Assembly: GCA_022072415.1 (NCBI GenBank)
Contig: JAJVHW010000072.1
Span: 1 to 49,514 of the forward strand
Length of the DNA: 49,514 nucleotides
Reading direction: 5' to 3'
From: Planctomycetota bacterium
GTDB lineage: Bacteria > Planctomycetota > JAJSAM01 > JAJVHW01
Shown in pieces: positions 1 through 8,710 of the stretch. Positions within the stretch are counted from its first letter, which is position 1. Each line of letters opens with the position of its first letter. The notes under the pieces are model-generated. The model made no database searches. It was not told where the DNA came from and worked only from the letters and a program-made list of their open reading frames with translations. Made by a program: the position numbers and the translations under genes.

Positions 1-428
1 CGGCCGACGACCAGCGCGGCGTCGAGGCGCGCCGCAGCCTCCTCGGAGCGCCCCAGTCCGTCGAGCGCGCGGCCCGCCTCCGCCTGGGCGCGCGGATCGA
101 GCGGCGCGATCGCGAGCGACGCCTCGAAGTGGCCGAGCGCGTCGTTCAGCATCGCCGTGCGCTCCGGGCCCCGGAGCGCCGATGCGCGCGTCTGCAGGAT
201 CTGGCCGCATCGGAGCGCGTAGAGCGGCTCCCCCGGATCGAGGGCGCGGGCCTCCAGGTACCGCTCGAGGCGGCCCGGCGTGTCCCGCGCCGGCGCGTCG
301 GTCGGCGCGCCGATCCCCTCCGTGTACACGGCCTCGGCCCGCACGGAGCGGAACTCCCGCCAGGCCAGTGCGGCGCAGATCGCGGCACCCGCGGCGACGA
401 CGATGCGCGAGGTCAGCAGGGTCGCCAC
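1..428 (-). CDS. Membrane-anchored TPR protein of exopolysaccharide locus (partial, 3' end off window)
   Basis: The reading frame opens with GTG at 428, four nt after the stop of the tyrosine-kinase gene, and stays open to base 1, so the C-terminus is missing. The first 20 residues (about LLTSRIVVAAGAAICAALAW) form one membrane segment. After it come helical repeats of TPR character, with pieces such as LERYLEARALDPGEPLYAL and ALGHFEASLAIAPLDPRAQA. TPR proteins of this form often sit beside Wzc/Wza genes, where they may scaffold polymer assembly or export. The position as last visible gene of the block supports a role in exopolysaccharide production, but no enzymatic domain is visible. It could also be the N-terminus of a larger protein. 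Confidence 0.6.
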   Translation of the reverse strand, partial: MATLLTSRIVVAAGAAICAALAWREFRSVRAEAVYTEGIGAPTDAPARDTPGRLERYLEARALDPGEPLYALRCGQILQTRASALRGPERTAMLNDALGHFEASLAIAPLDPRAQAEAGRALDGLGRSEEAAARLDAALVVG

Positions 429-432
429 CGGG

Positions 433-2574
433 TCACTTCGCCTTCGAGGATGCCTCCTCGGCGGCGTACTGCTGGTAGTAGGCGTACGTCTGGTAGTAGC
501 CGGGGTGGTAACGGCTCCCGCCCGCGCGGAGGTTGTTCAGGATGACGCCGACCAGGCGCGCGTTGACGTGGGAGAGCTGCTCGAGGCCGCGGCTTACGAT
601 CCCGCGGCGCGTCTTGCCCGCGTGGACGACCAGGATCACCCCGTCCACCGCCGCGCCGAGGACGGCCGCGTCGGTGACCGCGCCGATCGGCGGGGTGTCG
701 ATGATGACGTGGTCGTAGCGCTGCCGGAGCGACGCGAGCAGGTCGCGCATCCGCTGGTGTCCGAGCAGTTCGGAGGGGTTCGGCGGGATGGGTCCGCTCG
801 GCATGAAGTCCACGCCCTCGATCGAGGAGCGCAGGCAGTACGGCGCCGCGTCGTCGCCCTGCACGACCACGTTCGACAGGCCGCGGGTGTTCGGCAGTCC
901 CAGCGACTTGTGGACGCGCGGGCGGCGCATGTCGGCGTCGATCAGGAGCACCTTCGCCCCGGCGTAGGCCAGCACGGTCGCGAGGTTGATCGACGTCGTG
1001 GTCTTCCCCTCGCGCGGACCGGCGCTCGTGACGAGAAGCACGCGGAGCTGCTTCGCGTCCGTCGAGAGCGTGAGGGAGGTGCGGACTCCCCGATAGGCCT
1101 CGGCGATCGGACTCTTCGGTTCCGCATGCGCGTAGAGGTCCTTCTCCTCCGTCTGTCGCGCGGAGATGCGCGGGATGATCCCGAGGAGCGGCACGTCGGC
1201 GATCTTCTGCAGCTCGTCCTTCGTGCGGATCGTGTCGTCGAGGTAGTCGAGGAAGAACGCGAGCGCGATGCCGCCGGCCACGCCGAGCACGACGCCGAAG
1301 AGGATGTTCGCGCGCTCCTTCGGCGCGAAGTGGGTCTCCGGCGTGCGCGCGTACTCGGAGATGCGCACCGACTCGGACTCCCGCTTGGGCTGCTGGAGGA
1401 GGATCTCGGACTGCCGCCGGAGCGCCTCGATCTCGCCCTCGAGCGTCGCGGCCTGCTCGTTGAACTCCCCGAGCCGGCGGTCGAGCTCGTTCAGCGCCTG
1501 GAGGTCCTTGGAGATCCCGTCGAACTGCACGCCGAGCTGGCGGTGCCTCTCCCGCTCCATCTGGCACTGGAGCAGGTACGAGTTCACGATCCCCTCGATG
1601 ATCCGGCGCCGCTCGCTGGCGGACCGGTCGATCTCCTGCTGGACGTCGAGGACCTCGCGGTGCCCGCGGGCGAGCTTCTGCCGGTCGAGGAGGTCCGCCA
1701 TCTGCTCGTTGAGCCGCGCCACGCGGTCCTGCACCGACCGCACGCCGGCGTCGAGCTGGACGAACGGGAGCCGCGCGTACGAGTCCAGGGCGTCCGAACC
1801 GCCGGACTTCCGGACATCCTCGATCTGCGTGACGATCGGCTCGTTCTGGATCAGCCAGCGTTCGACGTCGTCGCGCTCGGAGATGTACGTGGACCGGCGG
1901 CGCTGCAGCAGCTCGATCTCCGACTTCACCTGGCTCTCGGTGATGTTCCGGCGCTCGAGCTCCGTCCGTTTGTCCCCCGCCACCAGCTTGAGCTCGGCCT
2001 GCGCGCGCGAGAGCTGCTTGTCGAGGGCGTCCGCCTTCTCCTTCCGGCGGCGTTCCGCCTCGGAGATCTGCATGTCGCGGAACTCCTCGACGAGGGCGTT
2101 CGCGACGTGCTCGAGCAGGAGCTTGTCCGGACCCTCGACCGAGACGTCGATCAGGTTCGAGTTGCGTCGCGGAGACACCGTCACACGGCCGGCCGCCATG
2201 CGGACGACGTCGCGGACCGACTTCCCCGAGAACTCCTGCCGCTTGACGACGTCCCGGTTCGTGACGGCGTTCTCGAGCACCGAGGGCAGGAGGAGGAGCT
2301 GGAGCTTCGTCTGGAGGTAGCGCTCGTCGGTGAGGTACGGCATCCCGTCGCCCCCGGCGGGATTCGTCAGCTCGATGACCGCGGTCGCCCGGTAGAGCTT
2401 CTGCTGGTTCCGGGTGTAGAACCACGCCGTCGCCGTGGCGATCGCCACGAACACCAGGACGACCGGCAGGTGCTTCAGCACCACCGCCCAGTAGTCCCAG
2501 AGGTGCATCGAGGACCCCTGCGAGGATCCGGTCCCGCCGTAGGGTCCCGACGGCGCCGCGTTCTGCTGGCTCAT
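433..2574 (-). CDS. Wzc-like polysaccharide co-polymerase and BY-kinase
   Basis: This 713-residue inner-membrane protein combines a Wzz-type chain-length domain with a cytoplasmic tyrosine kinase, and is expected to control polymerisation and export of an exopolysaccharide with the Wza-like protein upstream. Membrane segments lie at about 31-52 and 421-442, bracketing a long periplasmic coiled-coil region (about 170-395). The kinase has Walker A (GPREGKTTT, 519-527), Walker A' (LIDADMRRP, 544-552) and Walker B (VIIDTPP, 623-629), plus the PNPSELL stretch typical of BY-kinases. The C-terminus carries a tyrosine cluster (Y689, 693, 694, 697, 699, 700, 703), the usual autophosphorylation tail. 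Start codon is ATG, 10 bp after the export gene stop, so the two genes are probably one operon. Confidence 0.93.
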   Translation of the reverse strand: MSQQNAAPSGPYGGTGSSQGSSMHLWDYWAVVLKHLPVVLVFVAIATATAWFYTRNQQKLYRATAVIELTNPAGGDGMPYLTDERYLQTKLQLLLLPSVLENAVTNRDVVKRQEFSGKSVRDVVRMAAGRVTVSPRRNSNLIDVSVEGPDKLLLEHVANALVEEFRDMQISEAERRRKEKADALDKQLSRAQAELKLVAGDKRTELERRNITESQVKSEIELLQRRRSTYISERDDVERWLIQNEPIVTQIEDVRKSGGSDALDSYARLPFVQLDAGVRSVQDRVARLNEQMADLLDRQKLARGHREVLDVQQEIDRSASERRRIIEGIVNSYLLQCQMERERHRQLGVQFDGISKDLQALNELDRRLGEFNEQAATLEGEIEALRRQSEILLQQPKRESESVRISEYARTPETHFAPKERANILFGVVLGVAGGIALAFFLDYLDDTIRTKDELQKIADVPLLGIIPRISARQTEEKDLYAHAEPKSPIAEAYRGVRTSLTLSTDAKQLRVLLVTSAGPREGKTTTSINLATVLAYAGAKVLLIDADMRRPRVHKSLGLPNTRGLSNVVVQGDDAAPYCLRSSIEGVDFMPSGPIPPNPSELLGHQRMRDLLASLRQRYDHVIIDTPPIGAVTDAAVLGAAVDGVILVVHAGKTRRGIVSRGLEQLSHVNARLVGVILNNLRAGGSRYHPGYYQTYAYYQQYAAEEASSKAK

Positions 2575-2584
2575 CCGCGGCCTC

Positions 2585-3523
2585 TCAGAACAGCCGCTCG
2601 GGGACGTAGACGAAGTCGTCCGGCCTCAGTTCGAAGTCCGCGGCCTTGTTCTCGATGATGTCGTCCCAGTCGAGCTCCTTGAACACGCGTCCGGTCTCCG
2701 TCGTGCGGATCACCCGTATCTTCGACGTGTTCGCGAACTCGGCGAAGTCGCCGCAGAGCGCGATCAGCTTCGTGATGGTGAACGCCGTGCGCCCCTTCAG
2801 GATCGGATGCCGCCCCGGGCCACGGACCTTTCCGGTCACGTACACCCACTCCGCGGACTCGGGCCGGGCCCCCTCGAGCTCGAACAGCCGGATGATGTCG
2901 CCTTCGCGGATCACCATGTTCTGCTCGTCCGTGTTCCGGTCGAGGATGTCGTCCACGTTCACCAGGGTCGAGTAGGGCGTGCCGTCCGCGCGGTTGCGGC
3001 GGATCTGCACGCGCGAGTAGTCCACGGCGCCCGTGGAGAGGGTTCCGGCGGTCGCGAGCAGCTCGAGGATCCGCAGGTCGCGGTGCGTCGGCAGGGTCAC
3101 GACCCCGGCGCCGCCCCGTCCGATGATCGACACCGTGCGCGGCGCGTAGGAGCGCACGAAGCAGCCCACCACCGGCTCCTGGAGGTAGTTCTCCTCCTTC
3201 AGACGGAGCGCGATCAGGTCCTCGATCTCGAGCGGCGTCCGCCCGAGCAGGTTCAGCTTCCCGACCGGCGCGAACGAGACCTCGCCGTTCGCGGGGACCA
3301 CGATCATCCGCGCCCCGATCTCCGGCTCGATCCGCCGCTTGTTGTAGACGACGATCTCGACCGTGTCGTCCACGCGGAGCCGGTAGGTGCCGAAGTCGCG
3401 CCGGGCCGGATCGCCCTTGTCCTGCGCGCCCGCTCCGGGAGCCGAGGACAGGGTCAGCGCCGCGACGACCGCGGCCGCCGCGACGGCGGCGAGAAGGACG
3501 GCAAGGGTTCGCTTCCTGTTCAT
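2585..3523 (-). CDS. Wza-like polysaccharide export protein (SLBB domains)
   Basis: This periplasmic/outer-membrane export component has 312 residues. A signal peptide occupies about 1-33, ending AGAQ with no lipobox cysteine, unlike E. coli Wza, which is a lipoprotein. The polysaccharide-export domain is about 46-130 (YRLRVDDTVEIVVYNKRRIE). Two SLBB-like segments follow at about 130-215 and 227-310, the second starting VYVTGKVRGPGRHP. ATG 3523 is chosen because it begins the signal peptide and has GGAG a few bases upstream; the frame stays open to an alternative start at 3613. The kinase gene follows 10 bp downstream. A palindrome and a -10-like hexamer lie just upstream, so this is the likely first gene of the export operon. 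Confidence 0.9.
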   Translation of the reverse strand: MNRKRTLAVLLAAVAAAAVVAALTLSSAPGAGAQDKGDPARRDFGTYRLRVDDTVEIVVYNKRRIEPEIGARMIVVPANGEVSFAPVGKLNLLGRTPLEIEDLIALRLKEENYLQEPVVGCFVRSYAPRTVSIIGRGGAGVVTLPTHRDLRILELLATAGTLSTGAVDYSRVQIRRNRADGTPYSTLVNVDDILDRNTDEQNMVIREGDIIRLFELEGARPESAEWVYVTGKVRGPGRHPILKGRTAFTITKLIALCGDFAEFANTSKIRVIRTTETGRVFKELDWDDIIENKAADFELRPDDFVYVPERLF

Positions 3524-3535
3524 GCTCCGCTCCGT

Positions 3536-3552
3536 ACTTTGTGATGCAAAGT
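3536..3552. promoter_or_regulatory. Operator-like palindrome upstream of export gene
   Basis: A perfect inverted repeat ACTTTG-tgatg-CAAAGT lies 13 bp before the export gene start and directly downstream of the -10-like hexamer. It is AT-rich against a very GC-rich background, which suggests a repressor site covering the start of transcription. The regulator is unknown. Confidence 0.45.
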
Positions 3553-3554
3553 CG

Positions 3555-3560
3555 ATCCTA
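3555..3560 (-). promoter_or_regulatory. Putative -10 hexamer (TAGGAT) for the export operon
   Basis: Read on the minus strand this is TAGGAT, 31 nt before the export gene ATG, which has its own Shine-Dalgarno sequence. No convincing -35 is visible. The same hexamer precedes sucC and ccmE. Confidence 0.4.
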
Positions 3561-3600
3561 CGCGGCGGCCCGCGCGGGACGAGGGAATTCGACGGACCGT

Positions 3601-3838
3601 TGACCCGGATCATTCACGAGGGTTCGCGCCTGGCCGAGCCCGCGGGCGCGCTGCTGCGTCGGAGCCCTTGACCGACTTGCCGAAGTCGCTCTGCGGTCTC
3701 CTCCTTGCATCGCATCCCGCGGATCTCGGCCAGGACAGTCTGTCGCCGCGTGGACGCCCGCGGAGTCGACGTACAGTGCAGGCAGTCGCAGCAGTGGATG
3801 CCGTTCTCGCGCGAACCCTCGTGATTGATCCAGGTCAA
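3601..3838. mobile_element. MITE-like element with 30-bp terminal inverted repeats
   Basis: Bases 3601-3630 and the reverse complement of 3809-3838 match at 28 of 30 positions. Both start TTGACC and end CACGAGGGTTCGCGC. The 178-bp interior has no recognisable gene; a 74-codon frame using TTG at 3838 spans it but is composed largely of the repeat itself. The shape, two near-identical inverted ends around a short non-coding core in an intergenic gap, is that of a miniature inverted-repeat transposable element. No clear target-site duplication was found. It could instead be a large hairpin or a regulatory pair of sites. Confidence 0.45.
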
Positions 3839-3840
3839 GG

Positions 3841-3878
3841 CCGACGGCCCGCGTCCCCGGGGGAACGCGGGCCGTCGG
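3841..3878 (-). terminator. Hairpin terminator after beta-barrel gene
   Basis: A perfect 14-bp stem (3841-3854 with 3865-3878) with a 10-nt loop lies about 50 nt past the stop of the beta-barrel gene. No U-run follows, so it may work as a GC-rich or rho-assisted terminator. Confidence 0.6.
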
Positions 3879-3930
3879 GACGTTGCGTCCGGCGCTCTTC
3901 GCGCGCGGACGCCCGGACTTCCGGGTCGCT

Positions 3931-5580
3931 TCAGCGGGTGGCGGACGGACGCGGCTTCAGGGCGTTCAGGTAGAACGTGACGCCCGCGGACGCGCGGTGG
4001 TTCGACTGCCCGGTGAGACGGTGGTTCCGACGCTCGTAGTCGTATTGGATGTCGGCGTCCATCCAGTCGTTGACCCGGTAGCGGAGACCGCCGCCGAGGC
4101 CGCCGCGACCCACGCCGGGATAGTCCGAGCTCGTGTCGCCGGGAGACGCGACCGGCTGCGCCGCGATGCGGCCGCTCGGGTCCGTGTACTCGTAGAACGT
4201 CGCCACGCGCCAGGAGAGCGCCGGGGTCAGGTTGTGGTTGAACGTGATGTCCGCGCGGTTGACCGTCTGGTAGTTCCCGTGGAACGAGAACTGGTTCGTG
4301 CGGAGCAGGCGGAGGTCGATCGACGACTTCCGGGACATGACGTACTGCAGGGTCGCGTTGAGCGACGCCGTCGTGTTCCGGCTGTTCTCGTCGCGGATGA
4401 GGGCCGGACCGGCGGTGCCGAACGTCTCGTCCTCGTAGAGCGCGCTGTCGAAGCCGACGGCGACCGAGCCGCGGAGCCCGCGGGACTCGCCCTCGGCGAA
4501 CGGCACGTTGCCCTCGATGCCGGCGTCGAAGCCCCAGACGTACCCGTCATTGATGCGCGAGCTCTCGCGCTCGTCCTGGCGGTAGCGGCCGCGGGCGAAG
4601 ATGCGCGTGGTCTGCTTCCAGAACGGGTAGCTCACCTTCACGTGGTACCCGGCCTCGGTGCGGTCGAGGTCGTCGAGTCCCACCTCGCGGCTGATCGTGT
4701 CGCGGACGTTGGTGCCGATCTCGAACTTCGCCTTCGACCCGAACAGGATGTCCTTGTCGAGGCCCCACGTCAGGAAGAAGCGGCGGTTGGTGCGCTGGAA
4801 CTCGCGCGTCAGCGTGACGTCGATCGGGTCGGCCCGGCGCTCGTACGACACGCCCGAGCGGACGAACATGCCGCTCTCGAACTTGTAGGACGCGCCGAGG
4901 GAGCCGTTGAACTCGAAGGTGTCGGCCTTCTCCTCGCGCGACCCGGCGTCGCCGCCGTTGTCGTAGCGGACGTCCCACTCGGCGTCGACCGCGGCGGCGA
5001 CGCGCATCCGGCCGCCCATGAACCCGGCGTCGGCGAACGCGCCGACCTGGTTGATGTGCGTCCAGGACGCCTCGTTCGCGGTGCGGTCGTGGCCGAAGGG
5101 GCCGGTCTTGTGGACCTTGTAGAAGTTGGACTCGTACTCCACGCCCTGCTTCACGTAGGGGAGGATGCGGAACGGGCCGGCCTTGAGGTCGCCGCGCGGC
5201 CAGACCGGAACGGCGCCGAGGCGGCGCACGCCGATCTCCTGCATCCCGGCGAAGTCCTTCGAGAGACGGAAGAACGTCTCCTCGCGGTTCTCCGCGTCCT
5301 GGCTGGCGCCGAACGAGTCCCAGGCGGGCATCGCCTTGGCGGCGTCGTCGCGGGCCGTCGTGGCCGGGGCCGCCGGGGCGGGAGCCGCGCCCGACTTGGA
5401 CACCGTGGACGCCGGAACAGGCGGCTTCGCCGGCGGCATCGCGGGCTTCGCGGCGCGGGGGTCCTCGGCGAACGCTGAAGATCCGGCGGCCACCGCCACC
5501 GCGGCGGCGAGCGCGACCTGGTACAGGCGCGCGCTGGAGCCCTCGTTGCGACGCGTCACGGCGATGTTCGTCTTGCTCAT
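3931..5580 (-). CDS. Outer-membrane beta-barrel protein of exopolysaccharide locus
   Basis: This 549-residue secreted protein starts at ATG 5580, which has AGGGGAG just upstream and begins a signal peptide ending SAFAED. A Pro/Ala-rich linker follows (about 40-75). The remainder alternates aromatic and polar residues in beta-strand pairs, for example RNTTASLNATLQYVMSR, SWRVATFYEYTD and WMDADIQYDYERR, and ends with a strand close to the C-terminus. It resembles putative beta-barrel porin families found next to Wza/Wzc genes, where such barrels may form the outer-membrane exit for polymer. Family membership is by pattern only. It has its own leader hairpin, promoter-like hexamer and terminator, so it is probably transcribed on its own. 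Confidence 0.75.
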   Translation of the reverse strand: MSKTNIAVTRRNEGSSARLYQVALAAAVAVAAGSSAFAEDPRAAKPAMPPAKPPVPASTVSKSGAAPAPAAPATTARDDAAKAMPAWDSFGASQDAENREETFFRLSKDFAGMQEIGVRRLGAVPVWPRGDLKAGPFRILPYVKQGVEYESNFYKVHKTGPFGHDRTANEASWTHINQVGAFADAGFMGGRMRVAAAVDAEWDVRYDNGGDAGSREEKADTFEFNGSLGASYKFESGMFVRSGVSYERRADPIDVTLTREFQRTNRRFFLTWGLDKDILFGSKAKFEIGTNVRDTISREVGLDDLDRTEAGYHVKVSYPFWKQTTRIFARGRYRQDERESSRINDGYVWGFDAGIEGNVPFAEGESRGLRGSVAVGFDSALYEDETFGTAGPALIRDENSRNTTASLNATLQYVMSRKSSIDLRLLRTNQFSFHGNYQTVNRADITFNHNLTPALSWRVATFYEYTDPSGRIAAQPVASPGDTSSDYPGVGRGGLGGGLRYRVNDWMDADIQYDYERRNHRLTGQSNHRASAGVTFYLNALKPRPSATR

Positions 5581-5601
5581 CGATCTCCCCTCGGAGTCCG
5601 G

Positions 5602-5631
5602 TCCGGAAGCCGCGCTGCCGGCGGTTCCGGA
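5602..5631 (-). other. Leader hairpin of beta-barrel gene
   Basis: A stem of about 11 bp with one bulge (5602-5613 with 5621-5631, arms TCCGGAA/TTCCGGA extended by CCGC/GCGG) lies 22 nt ahead of the beta-barrel start. It could stabilise the mRNA or regulate translation. It is not a recognised riboswitch. Confidence 0.35.
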
Positions 5632-5642
5632 TCCATCCAATC

Positions 5643-5648
5643 AGTCTA
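5643..5648 (-). promoter_or_regulatory. Putative -10 hexamer (TAGACT) for beta-barrel gene
   Basis: TAGACT on the minus strand, 62 nt before the start codon, which has a Shine-Dalgarno sequence. The same hexamer precedes maeB and the 33487 lipoprotein gene. No clear -35 is seen. Confidence 0.35.
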
Positions 5649-5680
5649 CATCGGCTTCAGACACGTCCCCAGGTTTAGCC

Positions 5681-5711
5681 CAGGCTCGCCCCGAAGCCCG
5701 GGGCGAGCCTG
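5681..5711 (-). terminator. Hairpin terminator after FecR-domain gene
   Basis: A perfect 12-bp stem (CAGGCTCGCCCC, 5681-5692, with 5700-5711) with a 7-nt loop starts 9 nt past the FecR-domain stop. It separates this gene from the beta-barrel gene. Confidence 0.65.
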
Positions 5712-5720
5712 AGAGCGCGG

Positions 5721-6680
5721 CTACCGCCGGCTGGAGTACGAGACGCTCGCGTCGGCGGCGTTCTCGACCGGTTCGTCCCAGTTCTCTTCCAGCGGGTGAT
5801 AGACGTGAACGATTCCGTCGAACGCGGTGACGTTGCCGTTCGCGTCGAACGTCACGCACTGGTCCTTCGCGAGGAACAGCACGGTGTCCGTGCCGACGTA
5901 GACGACGCCCCACTCCTCGTTCTTCGCGCAGAAGCAGAGCTGGATGCCGCCGTCCGGCATCTCCTTCGGGCAGAAGCCGGAGGCCGGCTCCCACGTGATC
6001 ACGCGGCTGCCGAGCAGGACGCGCGCCCGGTCTCCCGGAAGCTGCACGATCTTGCCGCGAACCGCGTCCGACTTCGGGGCGGCCTCGGTCGCGCTGCCGG
6101 TGCGGAGGTTCAGCACCCAGGGCTTCCCCGAGAGGTCCTCGAAACGGGCTCCGTCCCACACCTTGGCGAGCTCCCCGCCGCGGCGCTCGAACAGGACCTT
6201 GTCCTGCGGAGCCATGCGGGCGAAGCCGGTCGCGTTCTGGAGCACGAGGGACGGCCCCGCGGGGGTCTGGACCTCCATCGCGATCGGCCCGGCGACGGCC
6301 TGCGACGCTGCGCCGTTCTCGAGGCGGACGCGGATGCCGACGTCCGAGATCTCGACGATCCGGAGGGTCGCCGGACCGACGAGCGAGACCGATGCGCCTC
6401 CGCCGAAGTCGATCGTGGCCGAGTCCGCGGCGCCGGCGAGGACGACGACCTCCCCCGCCTTCACCGACGCGCCCGCGCCGACCTTCTTCTGCTGGCCCGC
6501 GGGACCCGCGGTCGCGTTGCCCGCGCCGCGCACGGCGGCCGCGCGCTCGGCCGCGTCGGCAGGCGTGGCGAACAGGGCGGCCGCGCAGGCGAACACGGCG
6601 GCGCAGGCGGCAAGCCTCCCCGCCGCTGCGGTGAACGCGCGGGCGGCCGAAACACGCACGGACGACATCCGTCGAGTCAT
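5721..6680 (-). CDS. Secreted FecR-like domain protein
   Basis: This 319-residue protein has an N-terminal signal segment (hydrophobic about 15-40, cleavage likely after TPADAAE). A FecR-like beta domain follows, with VKAGEVVVLAGAADSATIDF and GGASVSLVGPATLRI, a pattern found in proteins that sense or structure the periplasm. The C-terminal half has four cysteines (FCPKEMPDGGIQLCFCAK and QCVTF) and no known catalytic motif. ATG 6680 is preferred because AAAGGA lies about 7 nt upstream; ATG 6668 is an alternative. Genes with FecR domains are frequent in exopolysaccharide regions, and position supports such a role here, but the function is inferred. Confidence 0.65.
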   Translation of the reverse strand: MTRRMSSVRVSAARAFTAAAGRLAACAAVFACAAALFATPADAAERAAAVRGAGNATAGPAGQQKKVGAGASVKAGEVVVLAGAADSATIDFGGGASVSLVGPATLRIVEISDVGIRVRLENGAASQAVAGPIAMEVQTPAGPSLVLQNATGFARMAPQDKVLFERRGGELAKVWDGARFEDLSGKPWVLNLRTGSATEAAPKSDAVRGKIVQLPGDRARVLLGSRVITWEPASGFCPKEMPDGGIQLCFCAKNEEWGVVYVGTDTVLFLAKDQCVTFDANGNVTAFDGIVHVYHPLEENWDEPVENAADASVSYSSRR

Positions 6681-6837
6681 CCTTCGATCCTTTCTTGATC
6701 CGCTCGAGCCGGGCTCCACGGGTCCGACCGCTGCTTCGGCGAACTCCGCGGACTCGGCCCGCGAAATGCGACGCCGATGAGTCTGTCAGGGAACGCGCGG
6801 AACGCCTCGCCAATTCCCGCGGTGCGCCGCGAAAGAG

Positions 6838-8187
6838 TCACTCCGTGCCGGAGAGGATGTCCTCGACGACGCCGGTGTCGTAGTGCCCGGACACGAACGC
6901 GGCGTGGCGGAGCACGCGGCGGAAGAACGGGATCGTCGTGGCGATGCCGGACACGACGAACTCGTCGAGGCATCGGTCGAGCGCCTTCAGCGCCGTGCGC
7001 CGGTCGGGCTTGTGCACGATCAGCTTGCCCACGAGCGAGTCGTAGTTCGGCGGCACCACGTAACCCGGGGTCGCGTGGGAGTCCAGCCGCACGCCCGGGC
7101 CGCCGGGCGGCGACCACTCGACGATCCGGCCCGGCGACGCGCGGAATCCGTTGGCGGGATCCTCCGCGTTGACGCGCACCTCGATGGCCGCGCCGCGGAA
7201 CTCGATGTCGTCCTGCCCGTAGCCGAGCTTCTCCCCCGCCGCGACGCGGATCTGCTCCTTCACGAGGTCGATCCCCGTCACGAGCTCGGTGACCGGGTGC
7301 TCGACCTGGATGCGCGCGTTCACCTCGATGAAGTAGAACGAGTTGTCGCGGTCCACGAGGAACTCGACGGTGCCCGCGTTCGAGTAGCCCGCCGTCTTCA
7401 TGAGCTTCACGGCGGCGGCGTGCATCTTCTTCCGCACCTGCTTCGGAAGCGCGGGCGACGGCGATTCCTCGATCATCTTCTGGTGGCGCCGCTGCACGGA
7501 GCAGTCGCGCTCGAACAGGTGGACGACGTTCCCGTGCTCGTCCGCGAGGATCTGCACCTCCACGTGGCGCGGCCGGTCGAGGTACCGCTCCAGATAGACC
7601 GACGCGTCGCCGAACGCGGCCTGCGCCTCGGTCTGCGCCGCCTGGATCGCGGCGCGGAGGCTCATGTCGTTGTGGGCGACGCGCATCCCGCGACCGCCGC
7701 CGCCCGCGGCGGCCTTCACGAGGACCGGGTACCCGATCTCGCGCGCGACCTTCAGCGCGTCGTCCTCGCCGGTGACCTTCCCCTTGCTCCCGGGGACCAC
7801 CGGCACGCCCGCCTTCTCGGCGACGCGGCGCGCGGCCGCCTTGTCGCCCATGGTGCGGATCGCCTCGGAGCGCGGCCCGATGAACGAGATGTTCGAGTCG
7901 CGGCAGAGCTGCGCGAAGTGCGCGTTCTCGGACAGGAAGCCGTACCCGGGGTGGATGGCGTCCACGTTCGCGATCTCCGCGGCCGCGAGGATCGCGGGGA
8001 TCGAGAGGTAGCTCTTCGCGCTCTGCGGCGGACCGATGCAGATCGACTCGTCCGCGTAGCGGAGGTACGAGGCCTTCGCGTCGGCGGAGCTGTAGACGGC
8101 CACCGTCTCGAGGCCCATCTCGCGGCACGCGCGGATCACGCGCAGGGCGATCTCGCCCCGGTTCGCGACGAGGACGCGGGAGAACAC
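6838..8187 (-). CDS. accC: Acetyl-CoA carboxylase, biotin carboxylase subunit
   Basis: This 449-residue cytosolic enzyme carboxylates biotin on AccB with ATP and bicarbonate, the first half-reaction of fatty-acid synthesis. The N-terminal biotin carboxylase signature is [20 protein letters not shown]. The ATP-grasp glycine loop is [12 protein letters not shown] (158-169), and the catalytic region reads [16 protein letters not shown]. Length matches the family. The start is GTG 8187, four nt after the accB stop, so accB and accC are co-transcribed. The carboxyltransferase genes accA and accD are not in the window. Confidence 0.97.
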   Translation of the reverse strand: MFSRVLVANRGEIALRVIRACREMGLETVAVYSSADAKASYLRYADESICIGPPQSAKSYLSIPAILAAAEIANVDAIHPGYGFLSENAHFAQLCRDSNISFIGPRSEAIRTMGDKAAARRVAEKAGVPVVPGSKGKVTGEDDALKVAREIGYPVLVKAAAGGGGRGMRVAHNDMSLRAAIQAAQTEAQAAFGDASVYLERYLDRPRHVEVQILADEHGNVVHLFERDCSVQRRHQKMIEESPSPALPKQVRKKMHAAAVKLMKTAGYSNAGTVEFLVDRDNSFYFIEVNARIQVEHPVTELVTGIDLVKEQIRVAAGEKLGYGQDDIEFRGAAIEVRVNAEDPANGFRASPGRIVEWSPPGGPGVRLDSHATPGYVVPPNYDSLVGKLIVHKPDRRTALKALDRCLDEFVVSGIATTIPFFRRVLRHAAFVSGHYDTGVVEDILSGTE

Positions 8188-8191
8188 GGGC

Positions 8192-8710
8192 TCAGGCCCC
8201 GCCCGCGGGCTTCACGAGGAAGAGCGGCTGGCCGAACTCCACCGGCTCGCCGTTCTGGACGAGGATCTCCACGAGCTCCCCGTCCGTCTCCGCCTTGATC
8301 TCGTTCATCACCTTCATGGCCTCGACGATGCAGACCACGGTGTTCTTCGAGATGCGGTCGCCGACCTCGACGAACGGCGCGGCGTCGGGCCCCGGCGACC
8401 GGTAGAAGGTGCCGACCATCGGCGAGGGGATCTCGGTCCCGCGGGACGCTGCGGGCGCGGGGGCCGCGCCTGCGGCGGGCGCGGCCGACTGCGCCTGCGG
8501 CGCGACCACCTGGGGGACGTACATCGCGGCGGGCGGCGGGACCTGCGCGCCGTGCGCGGCGCGGGGTCCGCCTCGGACCACGTGGACGCGCTTCCCTTCC
8601 TGCTCGATCTCGACCTCGACGAGGTCCTTCATCTCCATCAGCTCCGCGAGCTTCCGGATCTCGCGGAGGTCCAGCGGGTTCCCGCCGTCGTCGTGCTTTC
8701 GGTCGTTCAC
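8192..8710 (-). CDS. accB: Acetyl-CoA carboxylase, biotin carboxyl carrier protein
   Basis: This 172-residue carrier protein holds the biotin used by AccC. The N-terminal helix region (about 12-30) is followed by an Ala/Pro/Gln-rich linker (57-92) and a biotinyl domain from about 93. The biotinylation motif is EAMKVMNEI, with K133 the attachment site. The start is GTG 8710, whose last two bases form the TGA of asd (GTGA overlap), so translation is probably coupled to asd. Length and domain order fit the family. Confidence 0.95.
   Translation of the reverse strand: MNDRKHDDGGNPLDLREIRKLAELMEMKDLVEVEIEQEGKRVHVVRGGPRAAHGAQVPPPAAMYVPQVVAPQAQSAAPAAGAAPAPAASRGTEIPSPMVGTFYRSPGPDAAPFVEVGDRISKNTVVCIVEAMKVMNEIKAETDGELVEILVQNGEPVEFGQPLFLVKPAGGA

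Noticed and set aside
280-2658. 792-codon open frame on the plus strand opposite the Wzc-like kinase
   Set aside because: It is Arg/Val/Asp/His-rich with no domain, and mirrors the kinase gene. Long antisense frames are common at this GC content.
3614-3838. 74-codon minus-strand frame (with CCDCLHC) inside the inverted-repeat element
   Set aside because: It starts with TTG inside one inverted repeat and stops within the other, so it is better explained as part of the element.
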